Position numbers and translations under genes: made by a program. This document shows, piece after piece, positions 50,360 through 60,490 of a stretch of 64,000 nucleotides of DNA (position 1 is its first letter; every line of letters starts with the position of its first letter). The stretch covers positions 47,501 to 111,500 of the forward strand of contig CAJQUW010001994.1 in the NCBI GenBank assembly GCA_907163375.1. The letters are read 5' to 3'. Below the pieces are notes generated by a model. The model had not been told where the DNA came from. It searched no databases and worked only from the letters and a program-made list of their open reading frames with translations. Source of the DNA: Prostheceraeus crozeri (Eukaryota > Platyhelminthes > Polycladida > Euryleptidae).

Positions 50360-53300
50360 CAAGGAGTTAGGGATCAGGAGCCAAAATTGGTCAGTCAAGC
50401 TCAAGGACTTAGGGATCAGGATCCACAATTGGTCAGTCAAGCTCAAGGAGTTAGGGATAAGGAGCCACGATTGGCTAGTCAAGTTGAAGGACTTGAGGTT
50501 TAGGAGGTTTGATCATTGATTGATCTCGGTCCTCAACTTGAGGTTGGGATAGGAAGAAAGGAAAGACAATACCGGCATTGCATCTCAATTACTTATTATG
50601 CGGACTTAGCGATCAAGAGCAACATCTGGTTATTCAAGATAACTGACTTAGGGATCAGGAGCTATAATTGGTCAGTCAATATCAAGGACTTAGGGATCAG
50701 GAACCAAAATCGGTCAGTCAAGCTCAAGGAGTGAGGGATCAGGAGCCAAAATTGGTCAGTCAATCACAAGGACTTATGGATCAGTGGAGGGACTTATGAC
50801 TTCAGGAAGGACTTATGAAGGACTTATGAAGCTCAGGGACTTAGGTATCAGGAACCACGCTTGGTCAGTCAAGCTCAAGGACTTAGGGTTAAGGAGCCCC
50901 ACTTGGTCAGTGAAGTTCAAGGACTTAGGGATAAGGAGCCACGATTGGTCAGTCAAGCACAAGGACTTAGGGATAAGGAGCCACGCTTGGTGAGTCAAGT
51001 TGAAGGACTTGAGGTTTAGGAGGTTTGATGACTAAATAATCTCGGTCCTCAACTTGAGGTTAGGATCTGAAGAAGGGAAAGGCAACACTGGCAATGCATC
51101 TAGACTGCTCATCAGGACTTAGGGATCAGGAGCCACGCTTGGTCAGTGAAGCTCAAGGACTTAGGGATCTGGAGCCAAGCTTGGCCAGTGAAGCTCAAGG
51201 ACTTAGGGATAAAGAGCCACGCTTGGTCAGTGAAGCTCAAGGACTTAGGGATTAGGAGCCACGCTTGGTCAGTGAAGCTCGAGGACTTAGGGATAAGGAG
51301 CCACGCTTGGTCAGTCAAGCACAAGGACTTAGGGATAAGGAGCCACGCTTGGTCAGTCAAGTTGAAGGACTTGAGGTTCAGGAGGTTTGATGACTAAATA
51401 ATCTCGGTTCTCAACTTGAGGTTAGGATTAGAAGAAGGGAAAGGCAACACTGGCAATGCATCTAGACTGCTTATAAGGAGGACTTAGGGATCAGGAGCCA
51501 CGCTTAGTCAGTCAAGCTCAAGGACTTAGGGATCAGGAGCCAAGCTTGGTCAGTGAAGCTCTAGGACTTGGGGATAAAGAGCCACGCTTGGTCAGTCAAG
51601 CTCAAGGACTTAGGGATAAGGAGCCACGCTTGGTCAGTCAAGCACAAGGACTTAGGGATAAGGAGCCATGCTTGGTGAGTCAAGTTGAAGGACTTGAGGT
51701 TCAGGAGGTTTGATGACTAAATAATCTCGGTCCTCAACTTGAGGTTAGGATTGGAAGAAGGGAAAGGCAACACTGGCAATGCATCTAGACTGCTCATCAG
51801 GACTTAGGGATCAGGAGCCACGCTTAGTCAGTCAAGCTCAAGGACTTAGGGATCAGGAGCCACGCTTGGTCAGTGAAGCTCAAGGACATATGGATCAGGA
51901 GCCACGCTTGGTCAGTGAAGCTCAAGGACTTAGGGATTAGGAGCCACGCTTGGTCAGTGAAGCTCGAGGACTTAGGGATAAGGAGCCACGCTTGGTTAGT
52001 GAAGCACAAGGACTTAGGGATAAGGAGCCACGCTTGGTCAGTCAAGTTGAAGGACTTGAGGTTCAGGAGGTTTGATGACTAAAATAATCTCGGTTCTCAA
52101 CTTGAGGTTAGGATTAGAAGAAGGGAAAGGCAACACTGGCAATGCATCTAGACTGCTTATAAGGAGGACTTAGGGATCAGGAGCCACGCTTGGTCAGTCA
52201 AGCTCAAGGACTTAGGGATCAGGAGCCAAGCTTGGTCAGTGAAGCTCTAGGACTTGGGGATAAAGAGCCACGCTTGGTCAGTCAAGCTCAAGGACTTAGG
52301 GATAAGGAGCCACGCTTGGTCAGTCAAGCACAAGGACTTAGGGATAAGGAGCCATGCTTGGTGAGTCAAGTTGAAGGACTTGAGGTTCAGGAGGTTTGAT
52401 GACTAAATAATCTCGGTCCTCAACTTGAGGTTAGGATTGGAAGAAGGGAAAGGCAACACTGGCAATGCATCTAGACTGCTCATCAGGACTTAGGGATCAG
52501 GAGCCACGCTTAGTCAGTCAAGCTCAAGGACTTAGGGATCAGGAGCCACGCTTGGTCAGTGAAGCTCAAGGACATATGGATCAGGAGCCACGCTTGGTCA
52601 GTGAAGCTCAAGGACTTAGGGATTAGGAGCCACGCTTGGTCAGTGAAGCTCGAGGACTTAGGGATAAGGAGCCACGCTTGGTCAGTGAAGCACAAGGACT
52701 TTGGGATAAGGAGCCACGCTTGGTCAGTCAAGTTGAAGGACTTGAGGTTCAGGAGGTTTGATGACTAAAATAATCTCGGTTCTCAACTTGAGGTTAGGAT
52801 TAGAAGAAGGGAAAGGCAACACTGGCAATGCATCTAGACTGCTTATAAGGAGGACTTAGGGATCAGGAGCCACGCTTGGTCAGTCAAGCTCAAGGACTTA
52901 GGGATCAGGAGCCAAGCTTGGTCAGTGAAGCTCTAGGACTTGGGGATAAAGAGCCACGCTTGGTCAGTCAAGCTCAAGGACTTAGGGATAAGGAGCTACG
53001 CTTGGTCAGTCAAGCACAAGGACTTAGGGATAAGGAGCCATGCTTGGTGAGTCAAGTTGAAGGACTTGAGGTTCAGGAGGTTTGATGACTAAATAATCTC
53101 GGTCCTCAACTTGAGGTTAGGATTGGAAGAAGGGAAAGGCAACACTGGCAATGCATCTAGACTGCTCATCAGGACTTAGGGATCAGGAGCCACGCTTAGT
53201 CAGTCAAGCTCAAGGACTTAGGGATCAGGAGCCACGCTTGGTCAGTGAAGCTCAAGGACTTCGGGATAAGGAACCATGATTGTTGATTCAAGTTCAAGTG
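50360..53300 (+). repeat. 42-bp minisatellite with higher-order structure
   Basis: The unit begins GGACTTAGGGATCAGGAGCC and continues ACGCTTGGTCAGTGAAGCTC before the next copy. Every unit carries TTAGGG on the + strand. Groups of five or six units end in a non-repeat segment (GTTGAAGGACTTGAGGTTC, then TCCTCAACTTGAGGTTAGG and AACACTGGCAATGCATC). Because 42 bp is 14 codons, both strands stay open for long stretches (SVKLKDLGIRSHAW on +, SLSFTDQAWLLIPK on -). No start signal, exon structure or domain supports real translation. The left units are most diverged and the middle ones most alike. Confidence 0.93.
51081..53137 (+). repeat. 686-bp dimeric higher-order repeat of the minisatellite, three copies
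   Basis: The landmark GGCAACACTGGCAATGC occurs at 51081, 51443, 51766, 52129, 52452, 52815 and 53138. The spacing alternates 362/363 and 323 bp, so each unit is a 685-686-bp dimer. The dimers starting at 51766 and 52452 differ at only about three positions that I could see, a very recent duplication. Confidence 0.9.
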
Positions 53301-54150
53301 CTGAATAGAGAAGAGCGGAGATCAGAAAGGAGTGCATTCATGTATTCATAGTCTGCTGTTCCTCAGCTTTCATATGACATACTACTCGATATGCCCCGAC
53401 TAAATACTGAAAAAAGAACAGAATTGAACAGAAGAGAACAGTTGAAGTACAACTGCATTGAGATGGGACCATTGTCATTCATGTGTTCATATTCTACGCT
53501 TCCTCAGCTTTCATTTGATATATTACTCGACATGCCTGAATTGAAACCTGATAAATGAACAGAAGATAACAGAGGAGAACAAAAGGGAACAGTTGGATCA
53601 CAACAACATTGAGATGGGACAATGATCATTCATGTGTTCATATTCTTCTCTTCCTCAGCTTTCATTTGATATATTACTCGACATGCCTCAACTGAATACT
53701 GAAAAATGAACAGAAGAGAACAGAAGAGAACACAAGGGAACAGATGGAGCACAACTGCATTGAGATGGGACAATGATCATTCATGTGTTCATATTCTTCT
53801 CTTCCTCAGCTTTCATTTGATATATTACTCGACATGCCTCAACTGAATACTGAAAAATGAACAGAAGAGAACAGAAGGGAACAGTTGAAGCACAACTACA
53901 TTTAGATGTGATGATCATTTATGTGCTCATATTCTACGCTTCCTCAGCTTTCATTTGATATACTACTCGACATGCCTGAACTGAATACTGAAAAAAGAAC
54001 AGAAGAGAACAGAAGGAAACAGTTGGATCATAACTGCAAACAGATGGGACCATGATCATTCATGTGTTCATATTCTACGCTTCCTCATCTTTCATATAAT
54101 ATATTACTTGATGTGCCTCGACTCAATACTGAAAAAAGAACAAAAGAGAA
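53301..54150 (-). repeat. Inverted satellite monomers, second cluster (about six)
   Basis: After the minisatellite the sequence returns to reverse-oriented satellite monomers of about 145 bp: CTTCCTCAGCTTTCATTTG, ATATTACTCGACATGCC, ACTGAAAAATGAACAG, GAGATGGGACAATGATC. They resemble one another more than they resemble the main array. This suggests a separate local expansion. Confidence 0.88.
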
Positions 54151-54690
54151 CATTTGGCCCAAGCAATAAGATGCAATTTTGATTTGGAGCACGTAATTCA
54201 GGTATGAGAATATTCTCATCATATTCGTTGTGAAAATTGCTCTCAAATGATATATTACATGATATATATCGTTCGAAATCTCAAAAGAGAACGAAAGAGA
54301 ACACTGAGACCCGAATCAGAATCCAAAAATCATATATCGGTGTGTTGCTATTCTTCAACATGCTTCATAGACACTATGTCAATTGAACTATGTCAAAACC
54401 TGAGTAATTAGATATCTTTCGATTTCTTTGTTACCTTTTTTGGTGGAAAGAAATCTTGTCAACCTGATATCTACATTCACAAATTTCAGCCAAGAAATTT
54501 TCTAAGGTCGGATAATCCATACATAACATGCACATCCATAGTAATCTAGAGATTTGCATTAATTATTTTCCTATGCTGCAATGTAAAATTTGAATTTGAC
54601 ATGAAATCTGACAAATCACCCAAAATTGTCACTAAAAATGACATTTTTCTGCATTTGCAAATTTCTTGCCTGATGAGTGTGGAACTACAG
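54151..54690 (+). repeat. Tail family, copy 2
   Basis: It aligns along its length with 48372-48960, including GAGAACACTGAGACCCGA, AGATATCTTTCGATTTC, AACCTGATATCTACATTC and CTATGCTGCAATGTAAAA. It follows inverted monomers directly, as copy 1 does. Confidence 0.78.
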
Positions 54691-55370
54691 TAATGGCTGG
54701 AATGGATTTATGTAAGTTACTGATTTTTTAACATAAATAATTGCTGATATTGGCATATATAATATACAATTAATGACGAAAAGGTACTTTGTGATTAATT
54801 TATGATTGTGTACAACATGATGCAATGAATATCTAAATACAATGTCTTATTCCATGTAAGTAAATAAATAGATAATGCAGCTACAGTATGAGTAATCAAT
54901 GTTTCTTAATCATATGATCATATAATGGTGTATATAAACATAAATATTCATATTCAAATTTTATAGCTGCTTACATATCTATATGTATATACATCTTAAT
55001 AGTTGCCTGTCTATTTGTATGTATGTCTATGTGTATGTACCTGTGCATCCTTTGTGTATGTGTGCACATATATATGCATATTTCTCAATGTCAACTCCAA
55101 TAAACACTGTGAAATTTCACTGTCATTCTGGACTTAGTAATAATTGCTGGCAACAGACATCTTACACAAACAAAAGTCTTTGTTCAAGATGATCAGACAC
55201 ATCATCAAAAATTCTTCTTTCCTCAGATACTGTTCTTCATCACTCTTCCTGACTATTAAATGTCTGAACATTTTCATGATCATAATCATGTGTTAATCAT
55301 GTGTTAATATACAATAACATTTGGATGGTAACTGTATTGATATCACAATATTATTATTATTATTATTATT
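54691..55370. other. AT-rich spacer with TG/TA low-complexity DNA and an ATT microsatellite
   Basis: 54960-55085 is a loose TATG/TGTA-rich tract, and 55348-55370 is a short (TTA)n run. A 37-bp piece at about 55249-55285 matches 55939-55975 with one mismatch. The open frame at 54983-55192 lies in the low-complexity tract and is not taken as a gene. Confidence 0.65.
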
Positions 55371-55465
55371 GATATATTCATATTCTGCTCTTTGTCAGCT
55401 TTCATATGATATATCGCACGATATACATCGACTAAATATTGAAAAAAATAACAGAAGGGAACAGT
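55371..55465 (-). repeat. Single inverted satellite monomer
   Basis: One partial reverse-oriented monomer (CAGCTTTCATATGATATATC, then ATACATCGACTAAATATTG and an AACAGAAGGGAACAG end) precedes the third tail copy. It shows the minimal monomer-plus-tail arrangement. Confidence 0.8.
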
Positions 55466-55890
55466 AAATCCAAGCATGAGGTTGCAATTTTAAATTAGTG
55501 AACATAATTCAATTATGAGAACATTCTCATCATGTTCGTTGTGATATTAGCTTTGAAATGATATATTACTTGACATGTATCTCTCCAAATCTCAAAAGAG
55601 AACAAAAGAGTACACTGAGACACGATTTAGGATCAAAATATCGCATATCAATGTATTGCTGTTCTTAAATATGCCTGATGAATGCTATGTCAATTGCGCT
55701 GTGTCAAAATCTGAGTTATCAGATATATTTCGATTTCTTTTTTTCTTTTATTGATGAAAAAGATATCTTGTCAACATGATATCTACATTCACAAATTTCA
55801 ACCTAGAAACTGTTTAGGGTTAGACTTTCTACAAATCACATACTTCATCATAGTAATCTTTAGAATTGTATACATTCTTTCCTCTTCCGT
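55466..55890 (+). repeat. Tail family, copy 3
   Basis: It aligns with copies 1 and 2: ATGAGGTTGCAATTT, AACATAATTCAATTATGA, CATCATGTTCGTTGTGAT, GAGACACGATTTAGGATC, and the ACATGATATCTACATTC end. It stops earlier than the other copies, near a CCTCTTCCGTCCTCTTC tract. Confidence 0.75.
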
Positions 55891-55946
55891 CCTCTTCTAT
55901 TCTCTTATGTCCCGTTCATTATATTAAAGAATCATTTTCCTGACTA

Positions 55947-56130
55947 TTAAATGTCTAAACATTTTCATGATCATTACCAATAATAAACTAAATTACTATT
56001 AGACTGACGACAAAATTCATGCAATTTGAAATGGATTTCAATTGCCCACAATATAGTGTTCACTCATAATGAAGTGATAAGTGTGTCCGAACATTTAAAC
56101 CATTGTATGAACACTATGTTGTGGCATTGT
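55947..56130 (+). repeat. Direct repeat copy 1 with internal inverted repeat
   Basis: The segment from TTAAATGTCTAAACATTT to GTGTGTCCGAACATTTAAACC recurs at 56945-57105. This copy continues into an inverted partner: GCCCACAATATAGTGTTCA near 56043 pairs with TGAACACTATGTTGTGGC near 56113. Function is unknown; it looks like a fragment of a dispersed noncoding repeat. Confidence 0.65.
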
Positions 56131-56796
56131 TACATTAGCAGTCGGATCCAATATTGAATTATTAATAATTCATTGATATGAGTAAAATGATACAAAATTT
56201 TTCTACAATCTTTTATTTCTCTGCCTCATATCCTCTGTCATGCAACTGATGACATCCAATTATGGAATCAATGATTCCAACTGCTTCCAGTGGTAGCTTT
56301 TGGATCACTCACATTTCAAAAACATATGGAAATCACATCGAAACTTAGATATGAGTGCATATCTGTTACTCCTTCTTTCAAGACATCAATTCAGCAATGC
56401 TAAATAAAATTCGTTTCATTAATAAGACAGTTGTTGTCCAAATGAAACTCTCAAAACCTCCAATCTAATGACGGACACTTGTTCATTATCAGCTAAGTAC
56501 ATTGTTAAAATAAAACATGAATGCACTAAATGGTGATGCATTCATTATTTTGGAATATAAATAATTAAAATTCAGAATTGATGGAGCAACTTTCAGATTC
56601 TTAGTGCATTCTTTTATCATTTCTCAGCAATTCTACAGAAGCACATATAACAGAAGGAACAATCTGCTGCATACTCCTCATGGTCAATGTAATAAAAAGT
56701 TCTCCAGCTTCCATGAAATCTCATCGATACACTACCTGCATGATATTGACTAGCATGACTATCACTTGTCCATCATTTTCAACTGAAGTCTATAAA
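56131..56796. other. AT-rich DNA, nothing recognised
   Basis: No open frame, RNA gene or repeat was identified between the first direct-repeat copy and the MITE-like element. Confidence 0.5.
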
Positions 56797-56944
56797 ATTC
56801 TACAAATTTAGAAGTCAAAATAAGCTTCACTCTCATGATGTCATTGCTACAAGGTAGTGGCTATTAATGGATCCCTATCGAATACAGACGATTGGATACA
56901 GTACTAAGAGAGTGAAGTTAATTTTGACTTCGAATTTGTAGAAT
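56797..56944. mobile_element. MITE-like element, 148 bp
   Basis: Terminal inverted repeats of about 37 bp, imperfect, begin ATTCTACAAATT at the left and end AATTTGTAGAAT at the right. They extend through AGAAGTCAAAA and CTTCACTCTC. Four bases, TAAA, flank both ends and fit a target-site duplication. The 70-bp interior is noncoding. The superfamily is not assigned. It lies right at the left edge of the second direct-repeat copy, as if inserted there. Confidence 0.65.
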
Positions 56945-57105
56945 TAAATGTCTGAATATTCAATGATCACTACCAATAAAAAATGAAAATAAGTATTAAA
57001 TTATTGACAAAATTCATATGATTTGAAATGGATTTCAATTGCCCACAATATAGTGTTCACTCTAAATGAGGAAAGTGATGTGTGTCCGAACACTTGAACC
57101 ATGAA
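56945..57105 (+). repeat. Direct repeat copy 2
   Basis: It matches 55947-56110 well, with identical GAAATGGATTTCAATTGCCC and CACAATATAGTGTTCACTC cores. It lacks the right inverted partner seen in copy 1. Confidence 0.65.
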
Positions 57106-57240
57106 TGTAATGACAATCTACCGAATGAAGACATGAAAGGAAGAAGTAGATGTGAAGCATCATCACTTCAGTGCCTTTTTCAGCTATCTATGGAATCATC
57201 ACTGTACAAATATATTACATCGTTCAGTTAATTATCCATC

Positions 57241-57286
57241 ACAACATGTAATCAATCTACATAATTGATGAAGCATTACATGTTGT
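57241..57286. other. Hairpin with perfect 12-bp stem
   Basis: ACAACATGTAAT at 57241 pairs exactly with ATTACATGTTGT at 57275. The 22-nt loop holds a further CAAT/ATTG pair. It is too short and isolated to call an RNA gene. Confidence 0.5.
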
Positions 57287-57721
57287 CTTGGTGCTTCCAT
57301 ACATATTTCAGATACACAATATCCTGTCATCCTCATTAATGACAAAGTATTCGAGATGTCATCCGTTGACGAAATTTTTATATGACAAAAAAAGATGATC
57401 AAGACAAAGATGATGATACGAAAAGAACTTTGACATATTACATAATATACATACATCACCAGTCAAATAATCTATCAAAATGTCAAGGTCAAACAATTAA
57501 GTGAATGTTTTAAAAGTCTATGATATCTTGAAGCAATGGATTCAGGAGGACATCTAATGCTATGACAACCGATGTCTATGAATTTGATTTCAAATTCAAA
57601 GTCAGTCAAATTCGAATCTGAAACCGAATTCATTTTCATCGCGTCGTCTTACAATGCTGGTGGATCCTCGTACATGATTCTTATTTTTACTTGTAATCTA
57701 ATCAATTTTTGGTATCTGATC

Positions 57722-57885
57722 GATACATAGATATGAAAAAAAAGTCAAAATACTGTATTTCTCGACTATCTATTCATCACTTTAGTTCCAATCTCCATCT
57801 TCGTGGGATATCTCGCACTGTGTGCCATCATTGTGCAATTTACTGACTCATAGATATGAAAAAGTGTCAAAATACTGTATTTCTC
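57722..57885 (+). repeat. ~41-bp direct repeat, 123 bp apart
   Basis: CATAGATATGAAAAA, GTCAAAATACTGTATTTCTC and neighbouring bases at 57722-57763 recur at 57845-57885. No function is evident. Confidence 0.6.
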
Positions 57886-58023
57886 AGATATCTATAGGAA
57901 CACCAGCATATCATTGCATTACTTCGGTCTGTATGACATTTACAATCATCCATCGTGGGACTTCGCATAAACCGGTAAGTACGATATTTCTGTATAAAAT
58001 GTATACAGAAATAATTATATTGC

Positions 58024-58886
58024 CATCTTCAGTTAGTCGAAACGCGTTTCTACATCATTCATCAGTTCAATCAATTTCATCACAACTTTAAAATCTTAGA
58101 AGTATCATTTAAGGGGAAATTATTGTAGTTATAACTCCGTATACTAAATTATCACATTTCATCAATTCCAACATTGTTACAATTTATACTTACAATGATC
58201 GATAAAGTAGATATCCATGAATTTTGCAATGAAACTATTGCATCTGACATCTTCAGTTAATCGAAACGGGTTTCTATATGATCAATGAGCTATGTGCACT
58301 TTATATTGTCTAAAAAATGTTGCAATAATGATAGAATTATGACCGTCATAACAATATGGTTCATCTAATAAGTCTTAATATGTCGTATTAAGTGTATGTT
58401 TATATCTGTAGCAGTAATAACTGATTAGCTCGATATGTATGATCCAATCAAGTTTAAACTGCAACGAAACTATGTATAGAGACATTTAAAACGAAACACA
58501 TGATAGCAGTCATTCACATAATTCACATACATATCTGAAAATTGACATTACAGCATTAATTGACATCCTCAGTTTGTCGAAACGCGTCATTTAGATAAAA
58601 TTCAGACATGATAAGTAATTTATATAAAATCTTTCCTTTCATTCATCTATAAATAATCAGAATAGCTACCAAAAACATTTTATGTGTATATTGAAACCCA
58701 TGCCAACAATTCTTGCTTATAAGGCATCGACGTCTATGTTAAATATATTATTGACACCGATAATATATTTATAAATACCAGGAGCTTATTCGCATAAATA
58801 TTTAGACATCCATACAAAGTCTTATTCAACACAACAATTTTAGGACGAAACTTACAGACTGACTATGAAATTGACATCTTCAGTTA
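58024..58886 (+). repeat. Recurring ATCTTCAGTTAGTCGAAACG motif (four diverged copies)
   Basis: The motif occurs at about 58024, 58245, 58561 and, truncated after TTGACATCTTCAGTTA, at 58871. Spacings are about 220-315 bp. The first copy contains the palindrome GAAACGCGTTTC and follows an 11-bp perfect hairpin (ATTTCTGTATA and its complement). Sequence between motifs is only weakly similar, so this is an old tandem repeat or a fragment of an element with several copies of a functional site. Confidence 0.55.
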
Positions 58887-58888
58887 CA

Positions 58889-59170
58889 CTGTAAATGCCT
58901 CGCCACCAAAGTCGTCACTAACTCACCACGAAACATTGGCAACAAAAGTGAACACCAGGAAGTACGAGTGGCCAACACTCGCCGCGAACTAATGCAGCTG
59001 TTAAACATTATCATGCCATGCCCTATTGTTGCCAATTGCAGGCGATTCGTGGCGAGTGTTGCCGTGAGTTCATGCAATTCCTGCATTCCTATTGGCTCGC
59101 TTCACCGCAAAATGCATGGCCACGTACAATTTCGCATGTCAAACTGCACTACTGATTTCACTACATAAGT
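58889..59170. repeat. GC-richer segment with nested inverted repeats
   Basis: GGCCAACACTCGCCGCGAA at 58970 pairs with TTCGTGGCGAGTGTTGCC at 59046. ATTGGCAACA near 58935 pairs with TGTTGCCAAT near 59026. Base composition differs sharply from the AT-rich surroundings, which suggests an inserted element. Open frames on both strands here are short and unsupported. Confidence 0.5.
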
Positions 59171-60490
59171 AGACTACGGATACAGAATTTTTTGCTATTG
59201 GAAAGGATTCACTATTTAGCTTTCCCTATAATTATTTACTAGCATTCCCACCTGATCAATTAATTTTTGTCTAATCCGAGCTATCTAATCATCAATGATG
59301 TTTTTATCATTGATACTTGAGAGACGAGGAGTAAAATAAACGGTTCCAGAGAGACCATCAGGAGATACATAGAAGGCAAATTTATCAATACACAAAATTC
59401 TATTTTCATTGTAAAGGTTTCATATAGTTCCAAATGATGTGCAACGTTGTAAAAAATATATGAAAATATTTCAGAAGTTTACATAATCATAGAATGATAG
59501 GTACTCCTTAGCAGGACTAATGAGCACTCCCACAGGGAAACCAGACAAAGTCAATTTTTTTCATAACACACAAATTGAAAATTATCATAAAACAATGGGC
59601 GAACGAAAAACACATGTTATCAAACACAAATCTCGACACCAGTGAGTCACATTTTAGTTGCGTCAGCAGGAAAACCAACCAACGATAAAAAAACTCCTTA
59701 TATGAAAAAATTCTGAACTGTTGCGACAAGTTCATATGTTTACACAAGATATGTGTGGCACCATCTTTAACAAAATGACCTCTGTTAACAAGAATAATTA
59801 CAATCTTTTTGTGTCGATTCAACAACATATTGAGCAAATATGCGAGCAAATACGCAAAATTCTATTCATTTGGCTCGGAAACACATGAACACCCATCTTT
59901 CGGTGGATGAGGCTATCTGGAAAAGTTAATATGTATAAAATGTAAAAATGTACAAGTAGCGTGTCAAAAGAAAAAGAAGCAACTTTCTAGATTGATGTTT
60001 AGTCTGCGAGCATAGCAGCACAACTTAGAACAAGATAATGGACAATTTCTTGAAAAAGTACCTGAACACGTTCAATGTAGATAGAATAAACAGCGATCAC
60101 ATATCTTCATCCCACAATCAATACTTCCTCACCACTGGAATGAAGAAAGATCTTTCTTCACATTACTTAAACCACAGTACGTTCGACATGACCACTGCGA
60201 ACAATATCGGCTGGTGGAGGATGTTGAACGCTGATAGCTAATTCTTTCAGCGCTCTCTGTCCTATAACTTAATTACTAACACAATTTCATAACAAATTTT
60301 GTAGTCGACAAATCATCAATCGAGACTAATTGTAATCTTGGCTTTTCAACGTGTAGAACACGATGTATTCGATGCAGAAATACGCAACAGGCAAAAAAGA
60401 CGGCATGATCAATGCGAACAAAAAATAAGGATAGCTAGACCTGTTTCGTGTGATAGGCATTTACTCAACATTTAGCTACACTACACAGTT
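59171..60490. other. AT-rich stretch with a probable transposase relic, otherwise unidentified
   Basis: Apart from the fragment at 59517-59849, the stretch has only short frames. A 67-codon + frame at 60038-60241 (starting MDNFLKKYLNTFN) has no recognisable domain. No promoter, RNA gene or repeat was found. Confidence 0.45.
59517..59849 (-). pseudogene. Possible mariner-like transposase fragment
   Basis: The minus-strand frame is 110 codons. It contains YLLNML, then HFVKDGATHI, then FRIFSYKEFFYRW and LKCDS in order. In mariner-family transposases of the DD41D type the catalytic core has YLNML, QDGATPH, RIISRxFPxxW and LNPCDF at similar spacing. The match to that pattern is what I see; the assignment is inference. 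The frame loses similarity after CDS, no terminal inverted repeats were found, and the N-terminal half is missing. A chance reading frame in AT-rich DNA is the alternative. Confidence 0.3.

Noticed and set aside
50784-53085. 14-residue repeat proteins on both strands of the minisatellite
   Set aside because: 42 bp is 14 codons, so open frames repeat automatically. They are interrupted by the block-end segments and have no domain or initiation context.
47645-55890. LTR retroelement origin for the repeated tail family
   Set aside because: No TG...CA ends, primer-binding site, polypurine tract or coding domains were seen near any copy.
58024-58060. Hammerhead ribozyme
   Set aside because: The strand carrying CTGAAGA lacks a correctly placed GAAA and helix set. 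The GTCGAAACG strand lacks CTGANGA.
60038-60241. 67-codon frame starting MDNFLKKYLNTFN as a transposase N-terminus
   Set aside because: The start is loosely like some hAT-type proteins, but nothing downstream supports it.
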